Assembly (NCBI RefSeq): GCF_964204865.1
Contig: NC_135259.1
Coordinates: 13,030,974-13,094,973 of the forward strand
Source of the DNA: Styela clava
Taxonomy: Eukaryota > Chordata > Ascidiacea > Stolidobranchia > Styelidae
Length of the DNA stretch: 64,000 nucleotides
Direction of reading: 5' to 3'
Position 1 is the first letter of the stretch. Each line of letters starts with the position of its first letter. Shown here piece by piece: positions 10,710 to 22,582 of this stretch. The translations under genes and the position numbers were made by a program. The notes beneath the pieces were generated by a model, which saw nothing but the letters and a program-made list of their open reading frames with translations, ran no database searches and was not told where the DNA came from.

Positions 10710-11922
10710 ATGTCTTCCTATAACTATTTTAAATTAGCATTTATGATATGCTGTTTGACAATTACAATGTTTGAGTCAACGGATGGTACATATCCAACTT
10801 ATTACAGAAAATACATTTATGAAATGGTATCAAGAATGTCACGATATCAGATAGCTTATTCGACAAGGTACGTTTTTGAAATCCAAATGAACAAATATTC
10901 AGACCTTATTATACCAATCCTGAACTACTGCTGCAGTTGCATCAATCACTCTGTAAACTAGAATGAACAATTTTGCGTCTAAAGCAGTATCGATGCAGAT
11001 GCCAACCGAAATTTTACTATAAATATTTGATATGCTTCAGTTGTGCACTCAAATATAATTTATTTGGTCTATTGGGGTAGCGTACCTAGCTAATACTCCT
11101 TTCTCTATGCATCTGAGTGAGTGTCTGTGTTCTGGCTGCTAGGATGCCACAGTAAGACGTGAAACAGCTGTATTGAATGTAGTTCAAATAGGTTGGTTCA
11201 CGCTTTCACACAACATTGCTGTAAAATTTGCTGTAAAAACTTGGATAAATAAAGTGTGATGCAAGATATTTGAACGAGCATTCAATGAATAGTTTGTGTT
11301 ATTCTATATATTTTACAACTCATAGACATCGCTATATGTTGTAACTCTTGAATTTGAGAATAATTTTTAATTACTGTTCGTAGGCACGCCAGTCACAGAT
11401 TTGGGCCTGTGATATGGAGGTACAAAAGAAGCGATCCAGATGAAAACATCGACTATGGTAAGTGTAAGGATGTTGAATCTTCATCTAGCGATAATATATA
11501 TTCAGATATTCAAAAATGCTAAGCCTTACCTACAATATTGAAACTAATCAGTTAGTTATACGCGACATGAAACTGAAATACCTCAAATTTATTTCATTTT
11601 GAATGAACAAATTTAAGAGCAACATAACATTTCGTCGACCGAGTTTTCAAAATTCATTCTAATTTCCAAATCCCAAGCATTACAATTGTATATTGAATAG
11701 AGAAAATATGAAAGATATTTTTACCTAGGATATACAAAAGGCATGAATACTCACCCTATCATTTACTATGGTAAAGTTTTCATATTTCATGTCCGTACAA
11801 ATAAAATTGAATATTAAAGAACGTGCATTACTGACGAAGTATGCGCTGATTGATGTTAGTTATAATCAAATTTATTTTTTGTTGTTACAGATGTTGCTGA
11901 TCTCTTTGACGTCGAAACGTAG
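10710..11922 (+). CDS. Small secreted peptide precursor, array member 3 (87 aa, 3 exons)
   Basis: Exons 10710-10867, 11384-11457 and 11891-11922 join in phases 2 and 1. Residues 1-26 are the signal peptide (ends ESTDG). Residues 27-52 are Tyr- and Arg-rich (TYPTYYRKYIYEMVSRMSRY...). Exon 2 starts R-H-A-S-H and has Trp64 directly before RYKR (65-68), a furin-type site. The last 19 residues (SDPDENIDYDVADLFDVET) are strongly acidic. As in member 2, the ATG follows a pyrimidine-rich acceptor (CATAATACCAG). Introns and 3' UTR align with member 2. AATAAA near 12,138. Likely secreted and processed in the secretory pathway; function unknown. Confidence 0.75.
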
Positions 11923-13429
11923 CAGCAATGGGGGTCATTGCTACATATATTGCATCATTCCAAAGAAATGTACAAAGAAACGTCATTTCCCTGCTGTGGT
12001 AATCATTTATGACTTTGACGCTTGAGCTACGTTGATCAGAAGAAAAGTTTTAAAATATGTTTTTATGTAATTTTTTCAAATTTTGTTGTATTGTGTTCTG
12101 TGGGAATATTTTCTTGTTTTTGTAAATTGCATTTTCAATAAAATCACAAACAAAGAGTTGCGGGGTTTGATCATAGTGGGGTATGCAAGAATATTATAAA
12201 TATATTCATTAAAATTATAGTTTGGTTTTGATTTTAGTGTAAAAATATCAGAAATGAAGAGATAAGCATATATCATTGGATCACATAGTTGCTAAATTGC
12301 TATAAAAGAGTTGCAAAATTGTTACCCGAATCAAGCGCTAGGATTATGATGTATTATGGGTTGTGTGAGTTTTTTTTTTATAAAAACGAAATTTTCAATG
12401 CACCTATAAATCGTTTTTTTCTGAATTGTTGTCTTTCTTGGTAGGTCTATGAACAATTTTAGTTCGTTTTGAAACTGTTCAGTATTTAAATAAGGAAGGA
12501 ATGATTAGAAGGATGTCTAGCGTAATCCCCCCAATTGGACACACCCTCACGCGGCATTCGGGGAAATTATTTTATCTGGCATTTTTCTTCCATTGTGGTG
12601 TACATATTCGTCATTAGATCTTCATGTCCATGTAAGTGTACATTGCTTTCTTATTTGAAAAGCCAGATTTTGTGATAAAATTTGCAAGAGGTTGAAGTAA
12701 AATGGCCTCATAATAGTGCAAAACAAAATCAACAACATTAGCCCGCTTGATTTTTCAACACTGGCAGTTTATATCAGCTAAGCAGATTCACAATTTGACA
12801 TTGTATTTAGAACGAACAAATTTCAAAATAATAGTTCAACCAATACTGCTGGCTTAAGTAATTATTATTTAAAATTAGATGAATTTTCTCATTAATGTGG
12901 TAGTTACAGCTTATTTCAATCTCTATATAATTAATTTATCTCTTACTAAATTGGGCTCACTAATACATCAAATTTGAAAACATGAATGACGCATCACTAA
13001 ATTTACCTTGATATGTAAAATAATTAGCAGTTTGAGGAAATTTTCTTTTAAAAGAGCCGCTTGCGTGAAATGACCATGCACTTTTTAATTACAAACGTGT
13101 TCGAATATTTCTCACAAGATAATATTAAAGAGAAATATATTTAATAAGGGGATGAGGCGGAAAATGGGGAAAAGAGGCCTGTTTACTTCATTTAGCCACT
13201 TCAGAGCGATTATTAATAATTTTTTAACCAATTCTGAATAAGAAACTCACTACTTCTAAGATTGAGCAGGCTCATGTATAATATTAAAATTTATTTGCTG
13301 AATATTAACTCCATTCAGAAGCCTATTTTGAATAGCGAAACTGCACGGTCAATAACGAACGAATAGATGTAGATATTGAAAAACATAAATAGTTAATAAA
13401 TAGAAAAATAGATAAATAAAGAAAATTCA
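11923..13429. other. Spacer without recognised gene
   Basis: Contains the 3' UTR of peptide member 3, then AT-rich sequence. No exon with domain similarity or coherent splicing was found on either strand. Confidence 0.45.
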
Positions 13430-16400
13430 TCAAGTCCAATTGAATCTTTTATTAATAATTTCAAACAATTCTTCGTTATATTTGTTATAAAACTTTTTCA
13501 AAGAATTTAATGTTTCCTTGCTCATCATATCAGAAATTGTTTTGTTTCTTGTTGTGCCTTTTGTGTCCGCTAAACATTGCACAGCATTGTCTTTTCTATG
13601 TACTCTTATACAATGATATCCCTTCGCTTTGTCAAACACAATATCTCTTTCATCAACTTTAATTTCCAATCCCAAAAATTTCTGTGTGTCCTGTACAACC
13701 TTGACTGGATCGGTTAGAAGATCTTCACCATTGATGATGTGAATTTGTTCCAACGGAAAGTATTTCAACCAGTTTTTCAGATAAACAGAATAGATTCCAG
13801 TATTTAGTATTGTAAGATAATATCTCGAAGATGACCAGCTATTTAAGATCTGTTCTTCAATTGATGGGAAATATCGACGTAACACTCTTTCGTTTTCTTT
13901 TATATATTTTAAAACATCTCTCACGAAATCATCAAAGTTAGACGGCGCTGGAATATTTTTCTGTGCAATGATAAAAGAAGGGTTATGCATCCTACCGCGA
14001 ATGTAGCAATTTTGCTACAACTTTACATTGAATGTTTTTGTTTAATGAAATAGTGTTATGTTTATATAAAGAATTTATATTGAAGAGTTAGCTATTTGTA
14101 ATATAAGTAAGATATTTGTGTTAGATATTCGTGAGACTTTTAGACAAAATTGATGATGAAATATTGGAAAAATAGAATATTTCACTTACTCCATTAGAAA
14201 AATTAAAATTATCAATGCGAACTTATTTTCAAACTTTAGATGGGACACATTTGATGGTCAGAAATGATTGTCACAATAGTTGTGAATATTCCATTTTTTT
14301 TTAATAATTGTATCATCAAATGATATCGTTTTATATATGTTTTCAGACTGTATGTTTCTTAAAAGATATTGGTTTATAACAGAATTCCCACTTCAATATA
14401 GTAATCTACAGATATGAAGGTTGAAGTACCTGGATTCTTAGAAGACTCTTCATGGTTCTATGAGATTCAAAATTAAAATCCGAGTACGCTCTTTTGATAG
14501 GATCACAGACAACTAATATTAATTTCATATTTGGATTCATTCGTTTTACATTGAGTGGAACATCTCTCAGCACGAAATATCTTGGCGACTTTTCCATTGT
14601 AATTTCATGTGGAGCAGTATAGGGCATTTTTGATCTTAAAAATGTGTATTTGATTTAGTTTATAGTAAGTTATTCAAAATTGACACAAAACGCATGCGGA
14701 GGACTTTGAGGCATATATATTTCAATAAAAACATAACGATACCGCTTTGATATAATAAATATTCTGTGGTCAGATTAAGATTTATAGGCAATAGCGTGTT
14801 ACGTACTAGAACATTGTTACAATTTTTATTCGATTCATAAATATAATTTATGACATCAAAGAGTGATTTCATAGCTTACCTGTAAAACTCAGTACCTTTT
14901 TTGTAATCACTTGTGTCGAAGAAATGAAGTTCAGGGTTATTAGGTAAAACTATATCAGGATGTAAGTCTAAGAATCTCATTAATGCAGTCGTTCCGCATT
15001 TCTTGACTCCAATTCCTAAGACCTGTTAAAATATGTGAAATAATTTCTGTTCGAACAGCAACGTGCTTTGTTATCCTAATTGAAATCCATAGCTCTGGTG
15101 AGTCAAACCAGATCCGGTAATTCGTTAAAAAAATACATTCGGATGATTCGTTCATGATTTCTCCCCACATTGTAATTAGAATTATATTAATCGGATAAAA
15201 TGTCTATATAGACCAATAAAACTTTTTTCAGGCTCATTGAGGCTTGGTTTTATGATATTGTAATCCCTGTGTGACTGTGACTAAATTACATATAAACAAA
15301 TATGTTCTTGAGTTTTTATATCGTCCTAGAAAACTTCGGAAGAATATTAGTCATTGAACAAAACACGTCAATTTACCAAAAGTTGTACTACAAATTGTAG
15401 ATAATTGAACACGGAATGACCTATCGCTCATTTTGTTTTTATTAGAAGAAGCATTTGTTTATGTATTTTGTCGTTGGGCTCTCTTTTCTTGATCACCTCA
15501 TCCATTTAACCGAATAATAACATCAAAATTGACAAAATGTATCATCCTAATATATCGATGTTGATATTCGTATGTGTAACAAAACATTTCAATTTGTAGG
15601 TAAATGTGAAGGCACAAACACTTGCCCTATAGACTTATCTGGTCTTCTAGTGTGAGAATAAAGCAATTTGGTTATGTTTGGGTTTATCTATTGATGACAA
15701 ACAAAATTGCTTGTTTGAACAACTAGAATGCAGTAGTATAATCTCACTGCTTTTTCATTCGTTCGTAATATCGTATAGTCATTATTCATACCTTTGGTAA
15801 ACGTTTTTCATATTTATATCCCATTTTTCTTATTTGAAGTTTTGATGCTTTTGTAGTGAAGTAATGAACATTTTTATTGGCAACCTGGTAACAAATGACG
15901 GTATGAGACGTGAACAAATTAGAAAAATATATCGCTTGAAAATTTTTGCGATCTTTTAAAACATGTTGGTTGCTGTACGTGCATATTTTGAAGAGCATAT
16001 TCTACCTTCAAGCCAAAACTATATTCAAACTGTTCCAGGTATTTGCGTCTGATTTGTTATTGGACACGTTTAGTGGCCATAACGATCGTTTCAATATTAT
16101 GTTGTTGTTGTTCTTGTTCTTTGACACGTTTTTAAAAAATCGCTTTTCTCTTCGAATACTGGACCAATTGCTTTGAAATTTTCAGTGGTTAAAGATTAAT
16201 TTCTTCGCTAGAAGGCTATTACTTTTATTTATTTCAAAATTTTGCGTGAATTCTATGAAATTTGATATTTCGTCTAAAATTTTGCTGTATTATTTTTTAT
16301 TCATGGGAACACGGATTTTAGTCAGTGTCATGACTGGCTGTACGTTTTGATTCTGCAAAATTCTTGCTACTGGAAATTCAGAACTTATTTGAGGGTACCG

Positions 16401-16901
16401 GTAGCGTCAAAGGTACCGGTAAAGACTGATTCGCTCTGGTCTAACGTGTCCATATATTTGTGCGTAGCTCTCTTGTTTATTTGACTATGGTGGAAGTTAT
16501 CATGAGGGTATGATTCTACTTGACGAGATAGGACTACCTATGTATGCAATTACAGGCTTGTTGTTTGATTGATAGTTATATATGCCATTTATTTGTTTTC
16601 AAATTCATCAGCAAATTAATATGAAAAATGATGGAAGTTGCGATTTCAATACGTTGTAATTGACATTTTTATGAAAATTGATAATTTGCTATTGAAAATA
16701 CATCTATAATAAGTATTACATCCTAGTCTTTTTCCTCACCTCAGCTCCTTCTCCATCTTGATTTGAGAGGTCAATTATACTCCATTTTTCCTCAGGGCTG
16801 TTGAGAAGAACTCTCACAAAGTTGTAAATCAAAAGTAATCCAACTACAACCAGAAGAATAGTCGTCCCTCGAAATCTCATCATGCATTTTAATGAAAACA
16901 A
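13430..16901 (-). CDS. HS3ST-like: Heparan sulfate glucosamine 3-O-sulfotransferase-like (377 aa, 5 exons)
   Basis: Transfers sulfate from PAPS to glucosamine of heparan sulfate in the Golgi, if it acts like its family. Exons (minus strand) 16901-16740, 15884-15792, 15022-14880, 14634-14430 and 13960-13430 join in phases 0, 0, 2 and 0. A short cytoplasmic N-terminus and one membrane segment (TTILLVVVGLLLIYNFV) make a type II Golgi protein. Then follow the 5'-phosphosulfate loop (GVKKCGTTAL, about 90-99), the Glu of PELHFFD (116), ITMEKSPRYF (144-153), the 3'-phosphate site with Arg181 and Ser184 in KRAYSDF, the Cys318/Cys330 pair, and KGTTR. Oddities: the loop has Cys-Gly-Thr-Thr where vertebrate 3-OSTs have Gly-Gly-Thr-Arg, and CDP replaces R-N/D-P. 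The last exon starts at CAG/AAAAAT; the upstream in-frame ATG lies in the intron. The start is the first ATG (16,901); a second start pair lies 6 codons in. Confidence 0.88.
16060..16490 (+). repeat. Interspersed GTACCGGTA-family repeat, copy 3 (in sulfotransferase intron 1)
   Basis: Carries the family phrases in order: GGACACGTTTAGTGG, ACTGGACCAATTG, GCTAGAAGGCTATTACT, two GGTACCGGTA units near 16,394 and 16,412, and GTGTCCATATATTTGTGCGTAGCTCTCTTGTT. It sits in the first intron of the minus-strand sulfotransferase gene. Termini unresolved. Confidence 0.5.
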
Positions 16902-18369
16902 AAACCGTTCATATTACACATACAAACAGTATATACGGAACAATTGTATGTACCGATAATGCATGTTTTGCCCCAGGCATAAAAACGACAGCATATTTAA
17001 AAGAGCTTTCACATTGTTCAGTCAACCGTGACTACTTTTTAAATACAATAGATTTTCATATCAAAGCTGAATAATTCAGAATTATTTTATTATTGCTTTA
17101 TTGAAAAGTGGTCATCACGTTATAATAATTTTTATGAAATATATAACCCTATTAAACTGCATCTGTCGGGTCTTATTTAATCCAAGTCCGATTCAATCAA
17201 TGACTTACAGGAATAAAATGGGATTTTAATTGAATCTACATTCAGAATCGTATATTCAACACATGGAACAGCATATTTCAAATATCTGATTGCCGACGAG
17301 ATACGTATTGTCAAAAAATCGTAGATGCATTTTTGCGTGAGTCACATTGCGCCAAATATAATGTCATAGATAATATATTTAAACTCAGAAGAATCTTATT
17401 CAAAGACCCAAATTAGGACGGAATAGAAGTACTGTCGATGTTACTCTTGCTTAAACGTAGATGTTACATTTTCCAGGATGTTTGAAGTGCTTAAAAATTG
17501 TTTATTCCTTGCTTTCCGCTCCCCTATTCCATATACTAAAATCTTTAATATACAAGTAAATATATATGAAATATTTTAAAGCAAAACAGTATTTTATAAG
17601 TATATTATTACCTTATACAAAATGATTAATTTTACGCATTGTCGCAACCTAACCCTTGTGTAATGCCCAATAGAAAATCAGTTAAAAATTTTAAATATCA
17701 ATACAATTACAATTTTGATATAATATATATATTTGCAAAGTCAAAATGAATACTGAGAGTCAGAGCACGTAGGTGAGTTCGCGTTCGTTTTCCTCAACGC
17801 TCATTCATGACCGAAATTCACTCAGTCGAGAAATGTCTTTGTCGTTTCGGTGTTGTGTCCTCTTGGTTTCCATTCTCGGTCCAACACCTTTATTCCTTCA
17901 AATTAGGCTGTCGCGCACTTGCGTATTGTGTAAGAAACAGACTTTGCTGGTCAAATCCGACGGCGTTCGCTGCGACGACGGCTATTGCGTCGTGGAACGC
18001 CTACATCTCTCCGAGTTTGCGTGAATTTCCCAATGAATTTCATTCGATGGTTGAACGTCAATTGGACATCAATATTTTTGCTCGTGCTCACCTCATCGTC
18101 ATCCTGTCAGATTAAAGATATATATTTTGAAAATATTAACAAGAATTTTGGGAAATCTTGTAATCAGTAATTCATGATTTCGCAAACGCAAACACTGTTG
18201 ATCAAATATATATGTTTCCATAATTCCGATGAAGTTGGAATTTGCATTAACAATGTCGTCAGCAACCCGTGTGCTGTGGAATCGAGATATAGTTTTACGC
18301 AAGAGTTATTTTAATTTACCTTTTTTCTGTGTTGACACTTTCTCCCCCTGCAACCGTAGCAAAAATATC
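16902..18369. other. Mostly unassigned spacer; GC-rich island at 17,770-18,060
   Basis: Sequence to about 17,750 is AT-rich with no supported gene. At 17,770-18,060 base composition changes sharply (GC-rich, several CG dinucleotides) and two plus-strand frames stay open. One, from an ATG near 17,833, encodes about 63 residues with a hydrophobic N-terminus and five later cysteines, but no family is recognised. It could be a CpG-like promoter island, a 5' UTR, or a fragment of a transferred or repeat sequence. Confidence 0.35.
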
Positions 18370-20488
18370 TTATAAAAATATTTTTACATTTGTTTGATTC
18401 GATTTCATGTCCGTTTTCCGTTTTTTCTCATCAACCTTTGAATCCATCTGAAAATAGTAATAAACATTAAATTTTATATTCTACAAAAAACGCATATGTA
18501 AGTGACACAAGTCACTTACGAAAATTTCAGTTTATTTCAAAAGTTATTGGTTACCTTATCCCACCAGTCCAACGACAGTCTTTGTTCTGCATACTTGGCA
18601 AAAGGAATTTCGATTTCCAGAGGTGGTGTCTCCTTTGAAAAGTGAAATAATTAGTCTGCTTTATCAAATGTTCATTGATTTAAAATATTAAATATGAATG
18701 CTAAAATGCTTGATTAGAATTAAAAATACAGAATCGAATCTTCGTGCAACACAGTGGAGAGATTAAAAAATTGTGTACAATCAGATAAAACATCTGGTGA
18801 ATTTGATTATTTTGACTAAATGCTAAAATGCGAAAAATATACTGACGTCATCTAAGGAGATGCCATCTTGTCCAAAAAGGTTGGGATGTCGTCCCGGTGA
18901 CCCGAAATCAGGTATGAATACTCCATCCTTGTCAATAATGCCTTTGTAAACAGAAGGTCCAGGAACATTCGGACCTTTCAATGCCAAAAGAAGACCAACA
19001 TCTATCTCGTATGGTAAGAAGCAAAGAAAAATCTGAATAAAAAGTAGTAAGAAGCTTATATGGTGAGAATTATGGATATTGAGAACACAATTAATAAATA
19101 ACTACAAATAGTGTTATATAGTTTAAATGCAAAAACTACACTAACGTCATCGAGGGAGATGCCATCTTTTCCAACAGATTTTGAATGTCGTCTCGGTGAC
19201 CCGAAATCAGAAATGGATACTTCGTCCTTGTCGATAATGACACTGCGGGCAGAAGGTCCAGGAACATTTGGACCGTTCAATGTCGAAAGAAAGTCGTCAT
19301 CTAGCTCGTCCGATGAGCAGCAAAGAAAAATCTGAATGAAATGTAGTAATGTAATATTGGTATTGCAACTATTGTATAATCATCTCACCAATATCTATAT
19401 CATCTTACCTTTCGTAGTAGTCTTCCACACCGATGTGAAAAATGTTTTGTCTTCGACTTGGCCTGAAGAAGTAGTGAAGCAATCTGTACAATTTAGAAAG
19501 CATGTATATATAGTTTATATGCCTTGTGGTCATATTCATATTACACACACGGGGAAAACTAGAGAAAAATGATTATTAGGTCGTTCCATCAATAACTAAA
19601 TTATGTTGTAAGGAATTCAATTTGGCATTCGGGTTCCTTTTAAGATCTGATTAAAAGTATTTACTCAATTGGTTCCTGCACGAACCGGGCACCATAAACA
19701 GGGTGTCCAGAAAGTTGCGGCCGATTTCATAACATTACCAATTGCAAATTTGAATAAATTTTGTTGTATGATAAATGGGGACTACAGAATTCAACATCTA
19801 TAACATCCAATTAGAAACAGGTTGACTATAGATCTTTTTTGAAATTAAAAAAAAGAACATTTGATAATAAAGTTTTTATGATAGGGCGAAACTTTTTGGA
19901 CACCCTGTTTATATATTGATAAATATAGTAGTTCGTATTGCGCGATAATGAATCGTTACCGGTGGATGAAAACTATTATACATACGTACAATAACATTAA
20001 AAGTCTATAACGAGAAACGAGATCACCAAAGCAGAATATATACCACCGAAATCTTTTTTTTTGACGACGCTAATTTGAAGGAGGCATTAGGAGACAAAGT
20101 GGTAATTGTCGAAGTGTAAATAACAATGAAATTTAATGGTATCGGGCATTGGTAATAAACGCACTGATAGTTGCAACCAACCATAATACTTTATCACAAC
20201 GTTTAAAAACTTTTGCCTAAAAACAATGCTTGGAGTAATATAATTAATTCTAACCTTCCGATTTTCACGAGCGCGGACTTTGCTGAAAAACTTCGCAATC
20301 TTTTTCAATGAGCCATTTTCTCGACGGCGACTCTCCTGCTTCTCCTGGAGGCAGGCTCTCATCTTGTTTTTATTGTTGTTTTCCATATTCATAAGCAATA
20401 TAAACCCGAAAGATACAAGTTCCAAAATGATTTGGTTGCTTGCGATTCTCAAATAGGAATGATTTTCCTTAAATTGCAATTTTGTCAA
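18370..20488 (-). CDS. Unknown protein with tandemly duplicated 62-residue exon (about 278 aa, 6 exons)
   Basis: Exons (minus strand) 20488-20255, 19483-19409, 19331-19146, 19032-18847, 18632-18555 and 18447-18370 all join in phase 0, with good GT/AG sites. Exons 3 and 4 are both 186 nt and paralogous: each begins IFLC, contains GPNVPGPS, then IIDKDx-V and DFGSP-x-RH, and ends DGISLDD. Exon 1 encodes a hydrophobic stretch followed by a basic Lys/Arg/Glu-rich segment (KIAKFFSKVRAREN); exon 5 is ETPPLEIEIPFAKYAEQRL...; exon 6 is a Lys-rich tail ending in TAA at 18,370-18,372. I do not recognise the family. The start is uncertain: the first ATG of the frame is used, and MENNNKNKM further in is possible. 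Further upstream exons cannot be excluded. Confidence 0.6.
19697..19909. mobile_element. Mariner/Tc1-type MITE (213 bp)
   Basis: Ends in 12-bp perfect inverted repeats (AACAGGGTGTCC ... GGACACCCTGTT) flanked by TA on both sides, the target duplication of Tc1/mariner elements. Inner terminal sequence is also nearly complementary (AGAAAGTTGCGG / GCGAAACTTTTT). No ORF. It lies in the first intron of the minus-strand unknown gene. Confidence 0.75.
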
Positions 20489-21324
20489 TTAATTGCGTCT
20501 ATTGTTTTGTCACAGCTGAGATAATGTGCTTGTTACGTCATAGATAAATATTCCCGTAGTAACCGAAGTACAGTTCCTTCAGAAACTGGGTTAGGATAGA
20601 TGTCTTTCATTTTTTTGAATTTATTATCGTCAGAGCATTCAGATCGTATATCCTTCATATATGAGTAACAATAGTCTGAAGTAAATGCATTCCACATTCA
20701 ATCATTTCATAGGGTTGCTCAAATTGAGATATATATTCCATTACATTTTACTCTACTGCATAGTACCGGTAACCAACTTTCCACTGTATTGTTTGCGATA
20801 AATCATTCGGCTTGGGCATGCCAATACCCAATTTAAAAAAAAATACTTATTTATGAAGCCATGGATAAATATATCGAGGTTGGTTACCGAGTGAGAAATT
20901 ACGATAGTGTCATTGTGTAAAATCTTGCGAGGCTAATACTGATTGTTCGCTGAAGCTTTCAGTTTCATGAAGATCGTGTTTCACATAGATTTCTCAGCTT
21001 TAGATTATTCACATAACCGGCAGTCTACGCACATCTTTTACATGTATTCGGCACAATGTAATGGTCAAAAAGAGAAGACCCAATCACAAACACTGCGCCC
21101 ATCAAAGTTTCCTAAAAAAAACTGTTTTTTTTGGAAAATTTTCAGATTAATCAAAAGGATAACTCGAATATTACAAAAAAGCAAACGGAAGAGAAGAATC
21201 GTATTTGTATCACATTCCAGATTCAACTTGTGTTTATTGCAAACTTTAAAATTCAATGAGGGGTTTTAACCCCATAGTCGCCAAAGTAAGTTTGAGCTCG
21301 GAGGACACATATTTTTGTCTAGGC

Positions 21325-21420
21325 CAGTGGTTCTTAAACTTTTAGAGCCGCGCCCCCCTTTAAAAATTTTTAGAAACTCCGCGCCCCCCCTCTTTTTGCT
21401 TCGAAAAAATGCTTTTTTGT
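21325..21420 (+). mobile_element. hAT-type terminal fragment
   Basis: Starts CAGTGGTTCTTAAACTTTTA followed by a GCGCCCCCC-rich subterminal part, the typical left end of animal hAT elements. The matching right terminus is not visible within 1 kb, so this is a fragment or a strongly decayed copy. Confidence 0.45.
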
Positions 21421-22089
21421 GATGGACAGGTTGTTATATATTAAGATGGCGCTATAGGAGTGTTGGTCTCATAGCGTCATTGCTCAGATTGTTTAGGCAT
21501 AAAGATAAAACACTTCGGAGTACAACTTCGCTGTTCACTGTCGTATGTATAAAGCCAAATGAGGGTTGGTCATTATACATTCTAGTTTTTCCGCCTAGTT
21601 TGCAATACCTGGCAAAATCAAACTAATTATTAGGTAAAACTAAACAAGCAATAAACCTATGCTTTAATGTATTTTCTGTAACGTTTACATAAGACACGTA
21701 AATTTTCAATCAATTGTTTACTTCATCACTATTGAGCAATGCAAAAATTTTTACTGTGTGTTAAAAATAAGCAACAATTACAGACTTCTTGGCTTGACTA
21801 ACGTTTCAAACAAAGTGGAAAAGTGCAAATGAATTTATGTAAATTTAAAAGCAGTTCATTTTTAATAGTCATTATGCATGTGGACGTTTCCCCGGCCCTT
21901 GACCGCTGAAAAATAAAGTCGCTAAGGCGTTTGCGATTGCATTTTGTTTTTTGTTTAAATCTTCATTGTTTACGTCAGCGGGGCGTGTTATTTAAGCCCT
22001 AAAAATCTCGATTTTGGTGTTTATTCTCCCTAAATCCGAAATTTTCCTCGACATATTCTTGTGCCCTGAAGACTATTATAATTAGTTTT

Positions 22090-22265
22090 TTCGTTTTTGA
22101 ATGGAACCATGACACCTCTGAGGAAAACGAGTTTTTATTATATAATCATCATCAGCGACGAGATGCATTCATTACTGTGGACTTCAAGAGATTCGTTTTT
22201 TATGTGTCAGAATAAAAATAGCGACACCTGTGACGTGTCCATATATTTGAGCATAGCTCTCTCGT
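22090..22265 (+). repeat. Interspersed GTACCGGTA-family repeat, copy 4 (partial)
   Basis: Contains TTCAAGAGATTCGTTTTTTATGTG, a remnant of the ACACCTGTG segment, and GTGTCCATATATTTGAGCATAGCTCTCTCGT, the shared 3' part of the family. The GGTACCGG core itself is deleted. Confidence 0.4.
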
Positions 22266-22582
22266 CTTTGTATCAGATTGTATCGTTATTAGCTTGAGTG
22301 TTGTAGAAGTACAACAGCCCGAAAGTCAATTCATTCGCGTTTTTTTCCTTACATATTTCCAGCAGCTTTCCTGTGCTTGATGTAAGCCACGAAACAGTAT
22401 GATGTGAATAGAATGCAGAAATCAGTGCTTTGCCCAGTCTAGTTTACTTTTGATACTTTTCACGTGTATTTTATTCATTTATTTTGAATAATATATACAT
22501 TCAAGCGAGCTTTGAAAATGAACCAAAACTGAAATACAAGCAATGTATATGTTTATCTCTCTGCGCAATACATACTGTACAG

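Larger units (their letters stand above)
20489..22582. other. Spacer with repeat fragments
   Basis: No gene is supported. The 20,943-21,269 open frame lacks recognisable features. A hAT-type left end starts at about 21,325 (CAGTGGTTCTTAAACTTTT then GCGCCCCCC); its partner end was not found. A copy of the GTACCGGTA repeat family lies at 22,090-22,265. Confidence 0.45.

Noticed and set aside
13961-13990. Met at 13,990 as the start of a separate sulfotransferase ORF
   Set aside because: A pyrimidine tract and CAG acceptor at 13,961-13,963 in the right phase join the upstream exon directly to KNIPAPSNFDD; the ATG is intronic.
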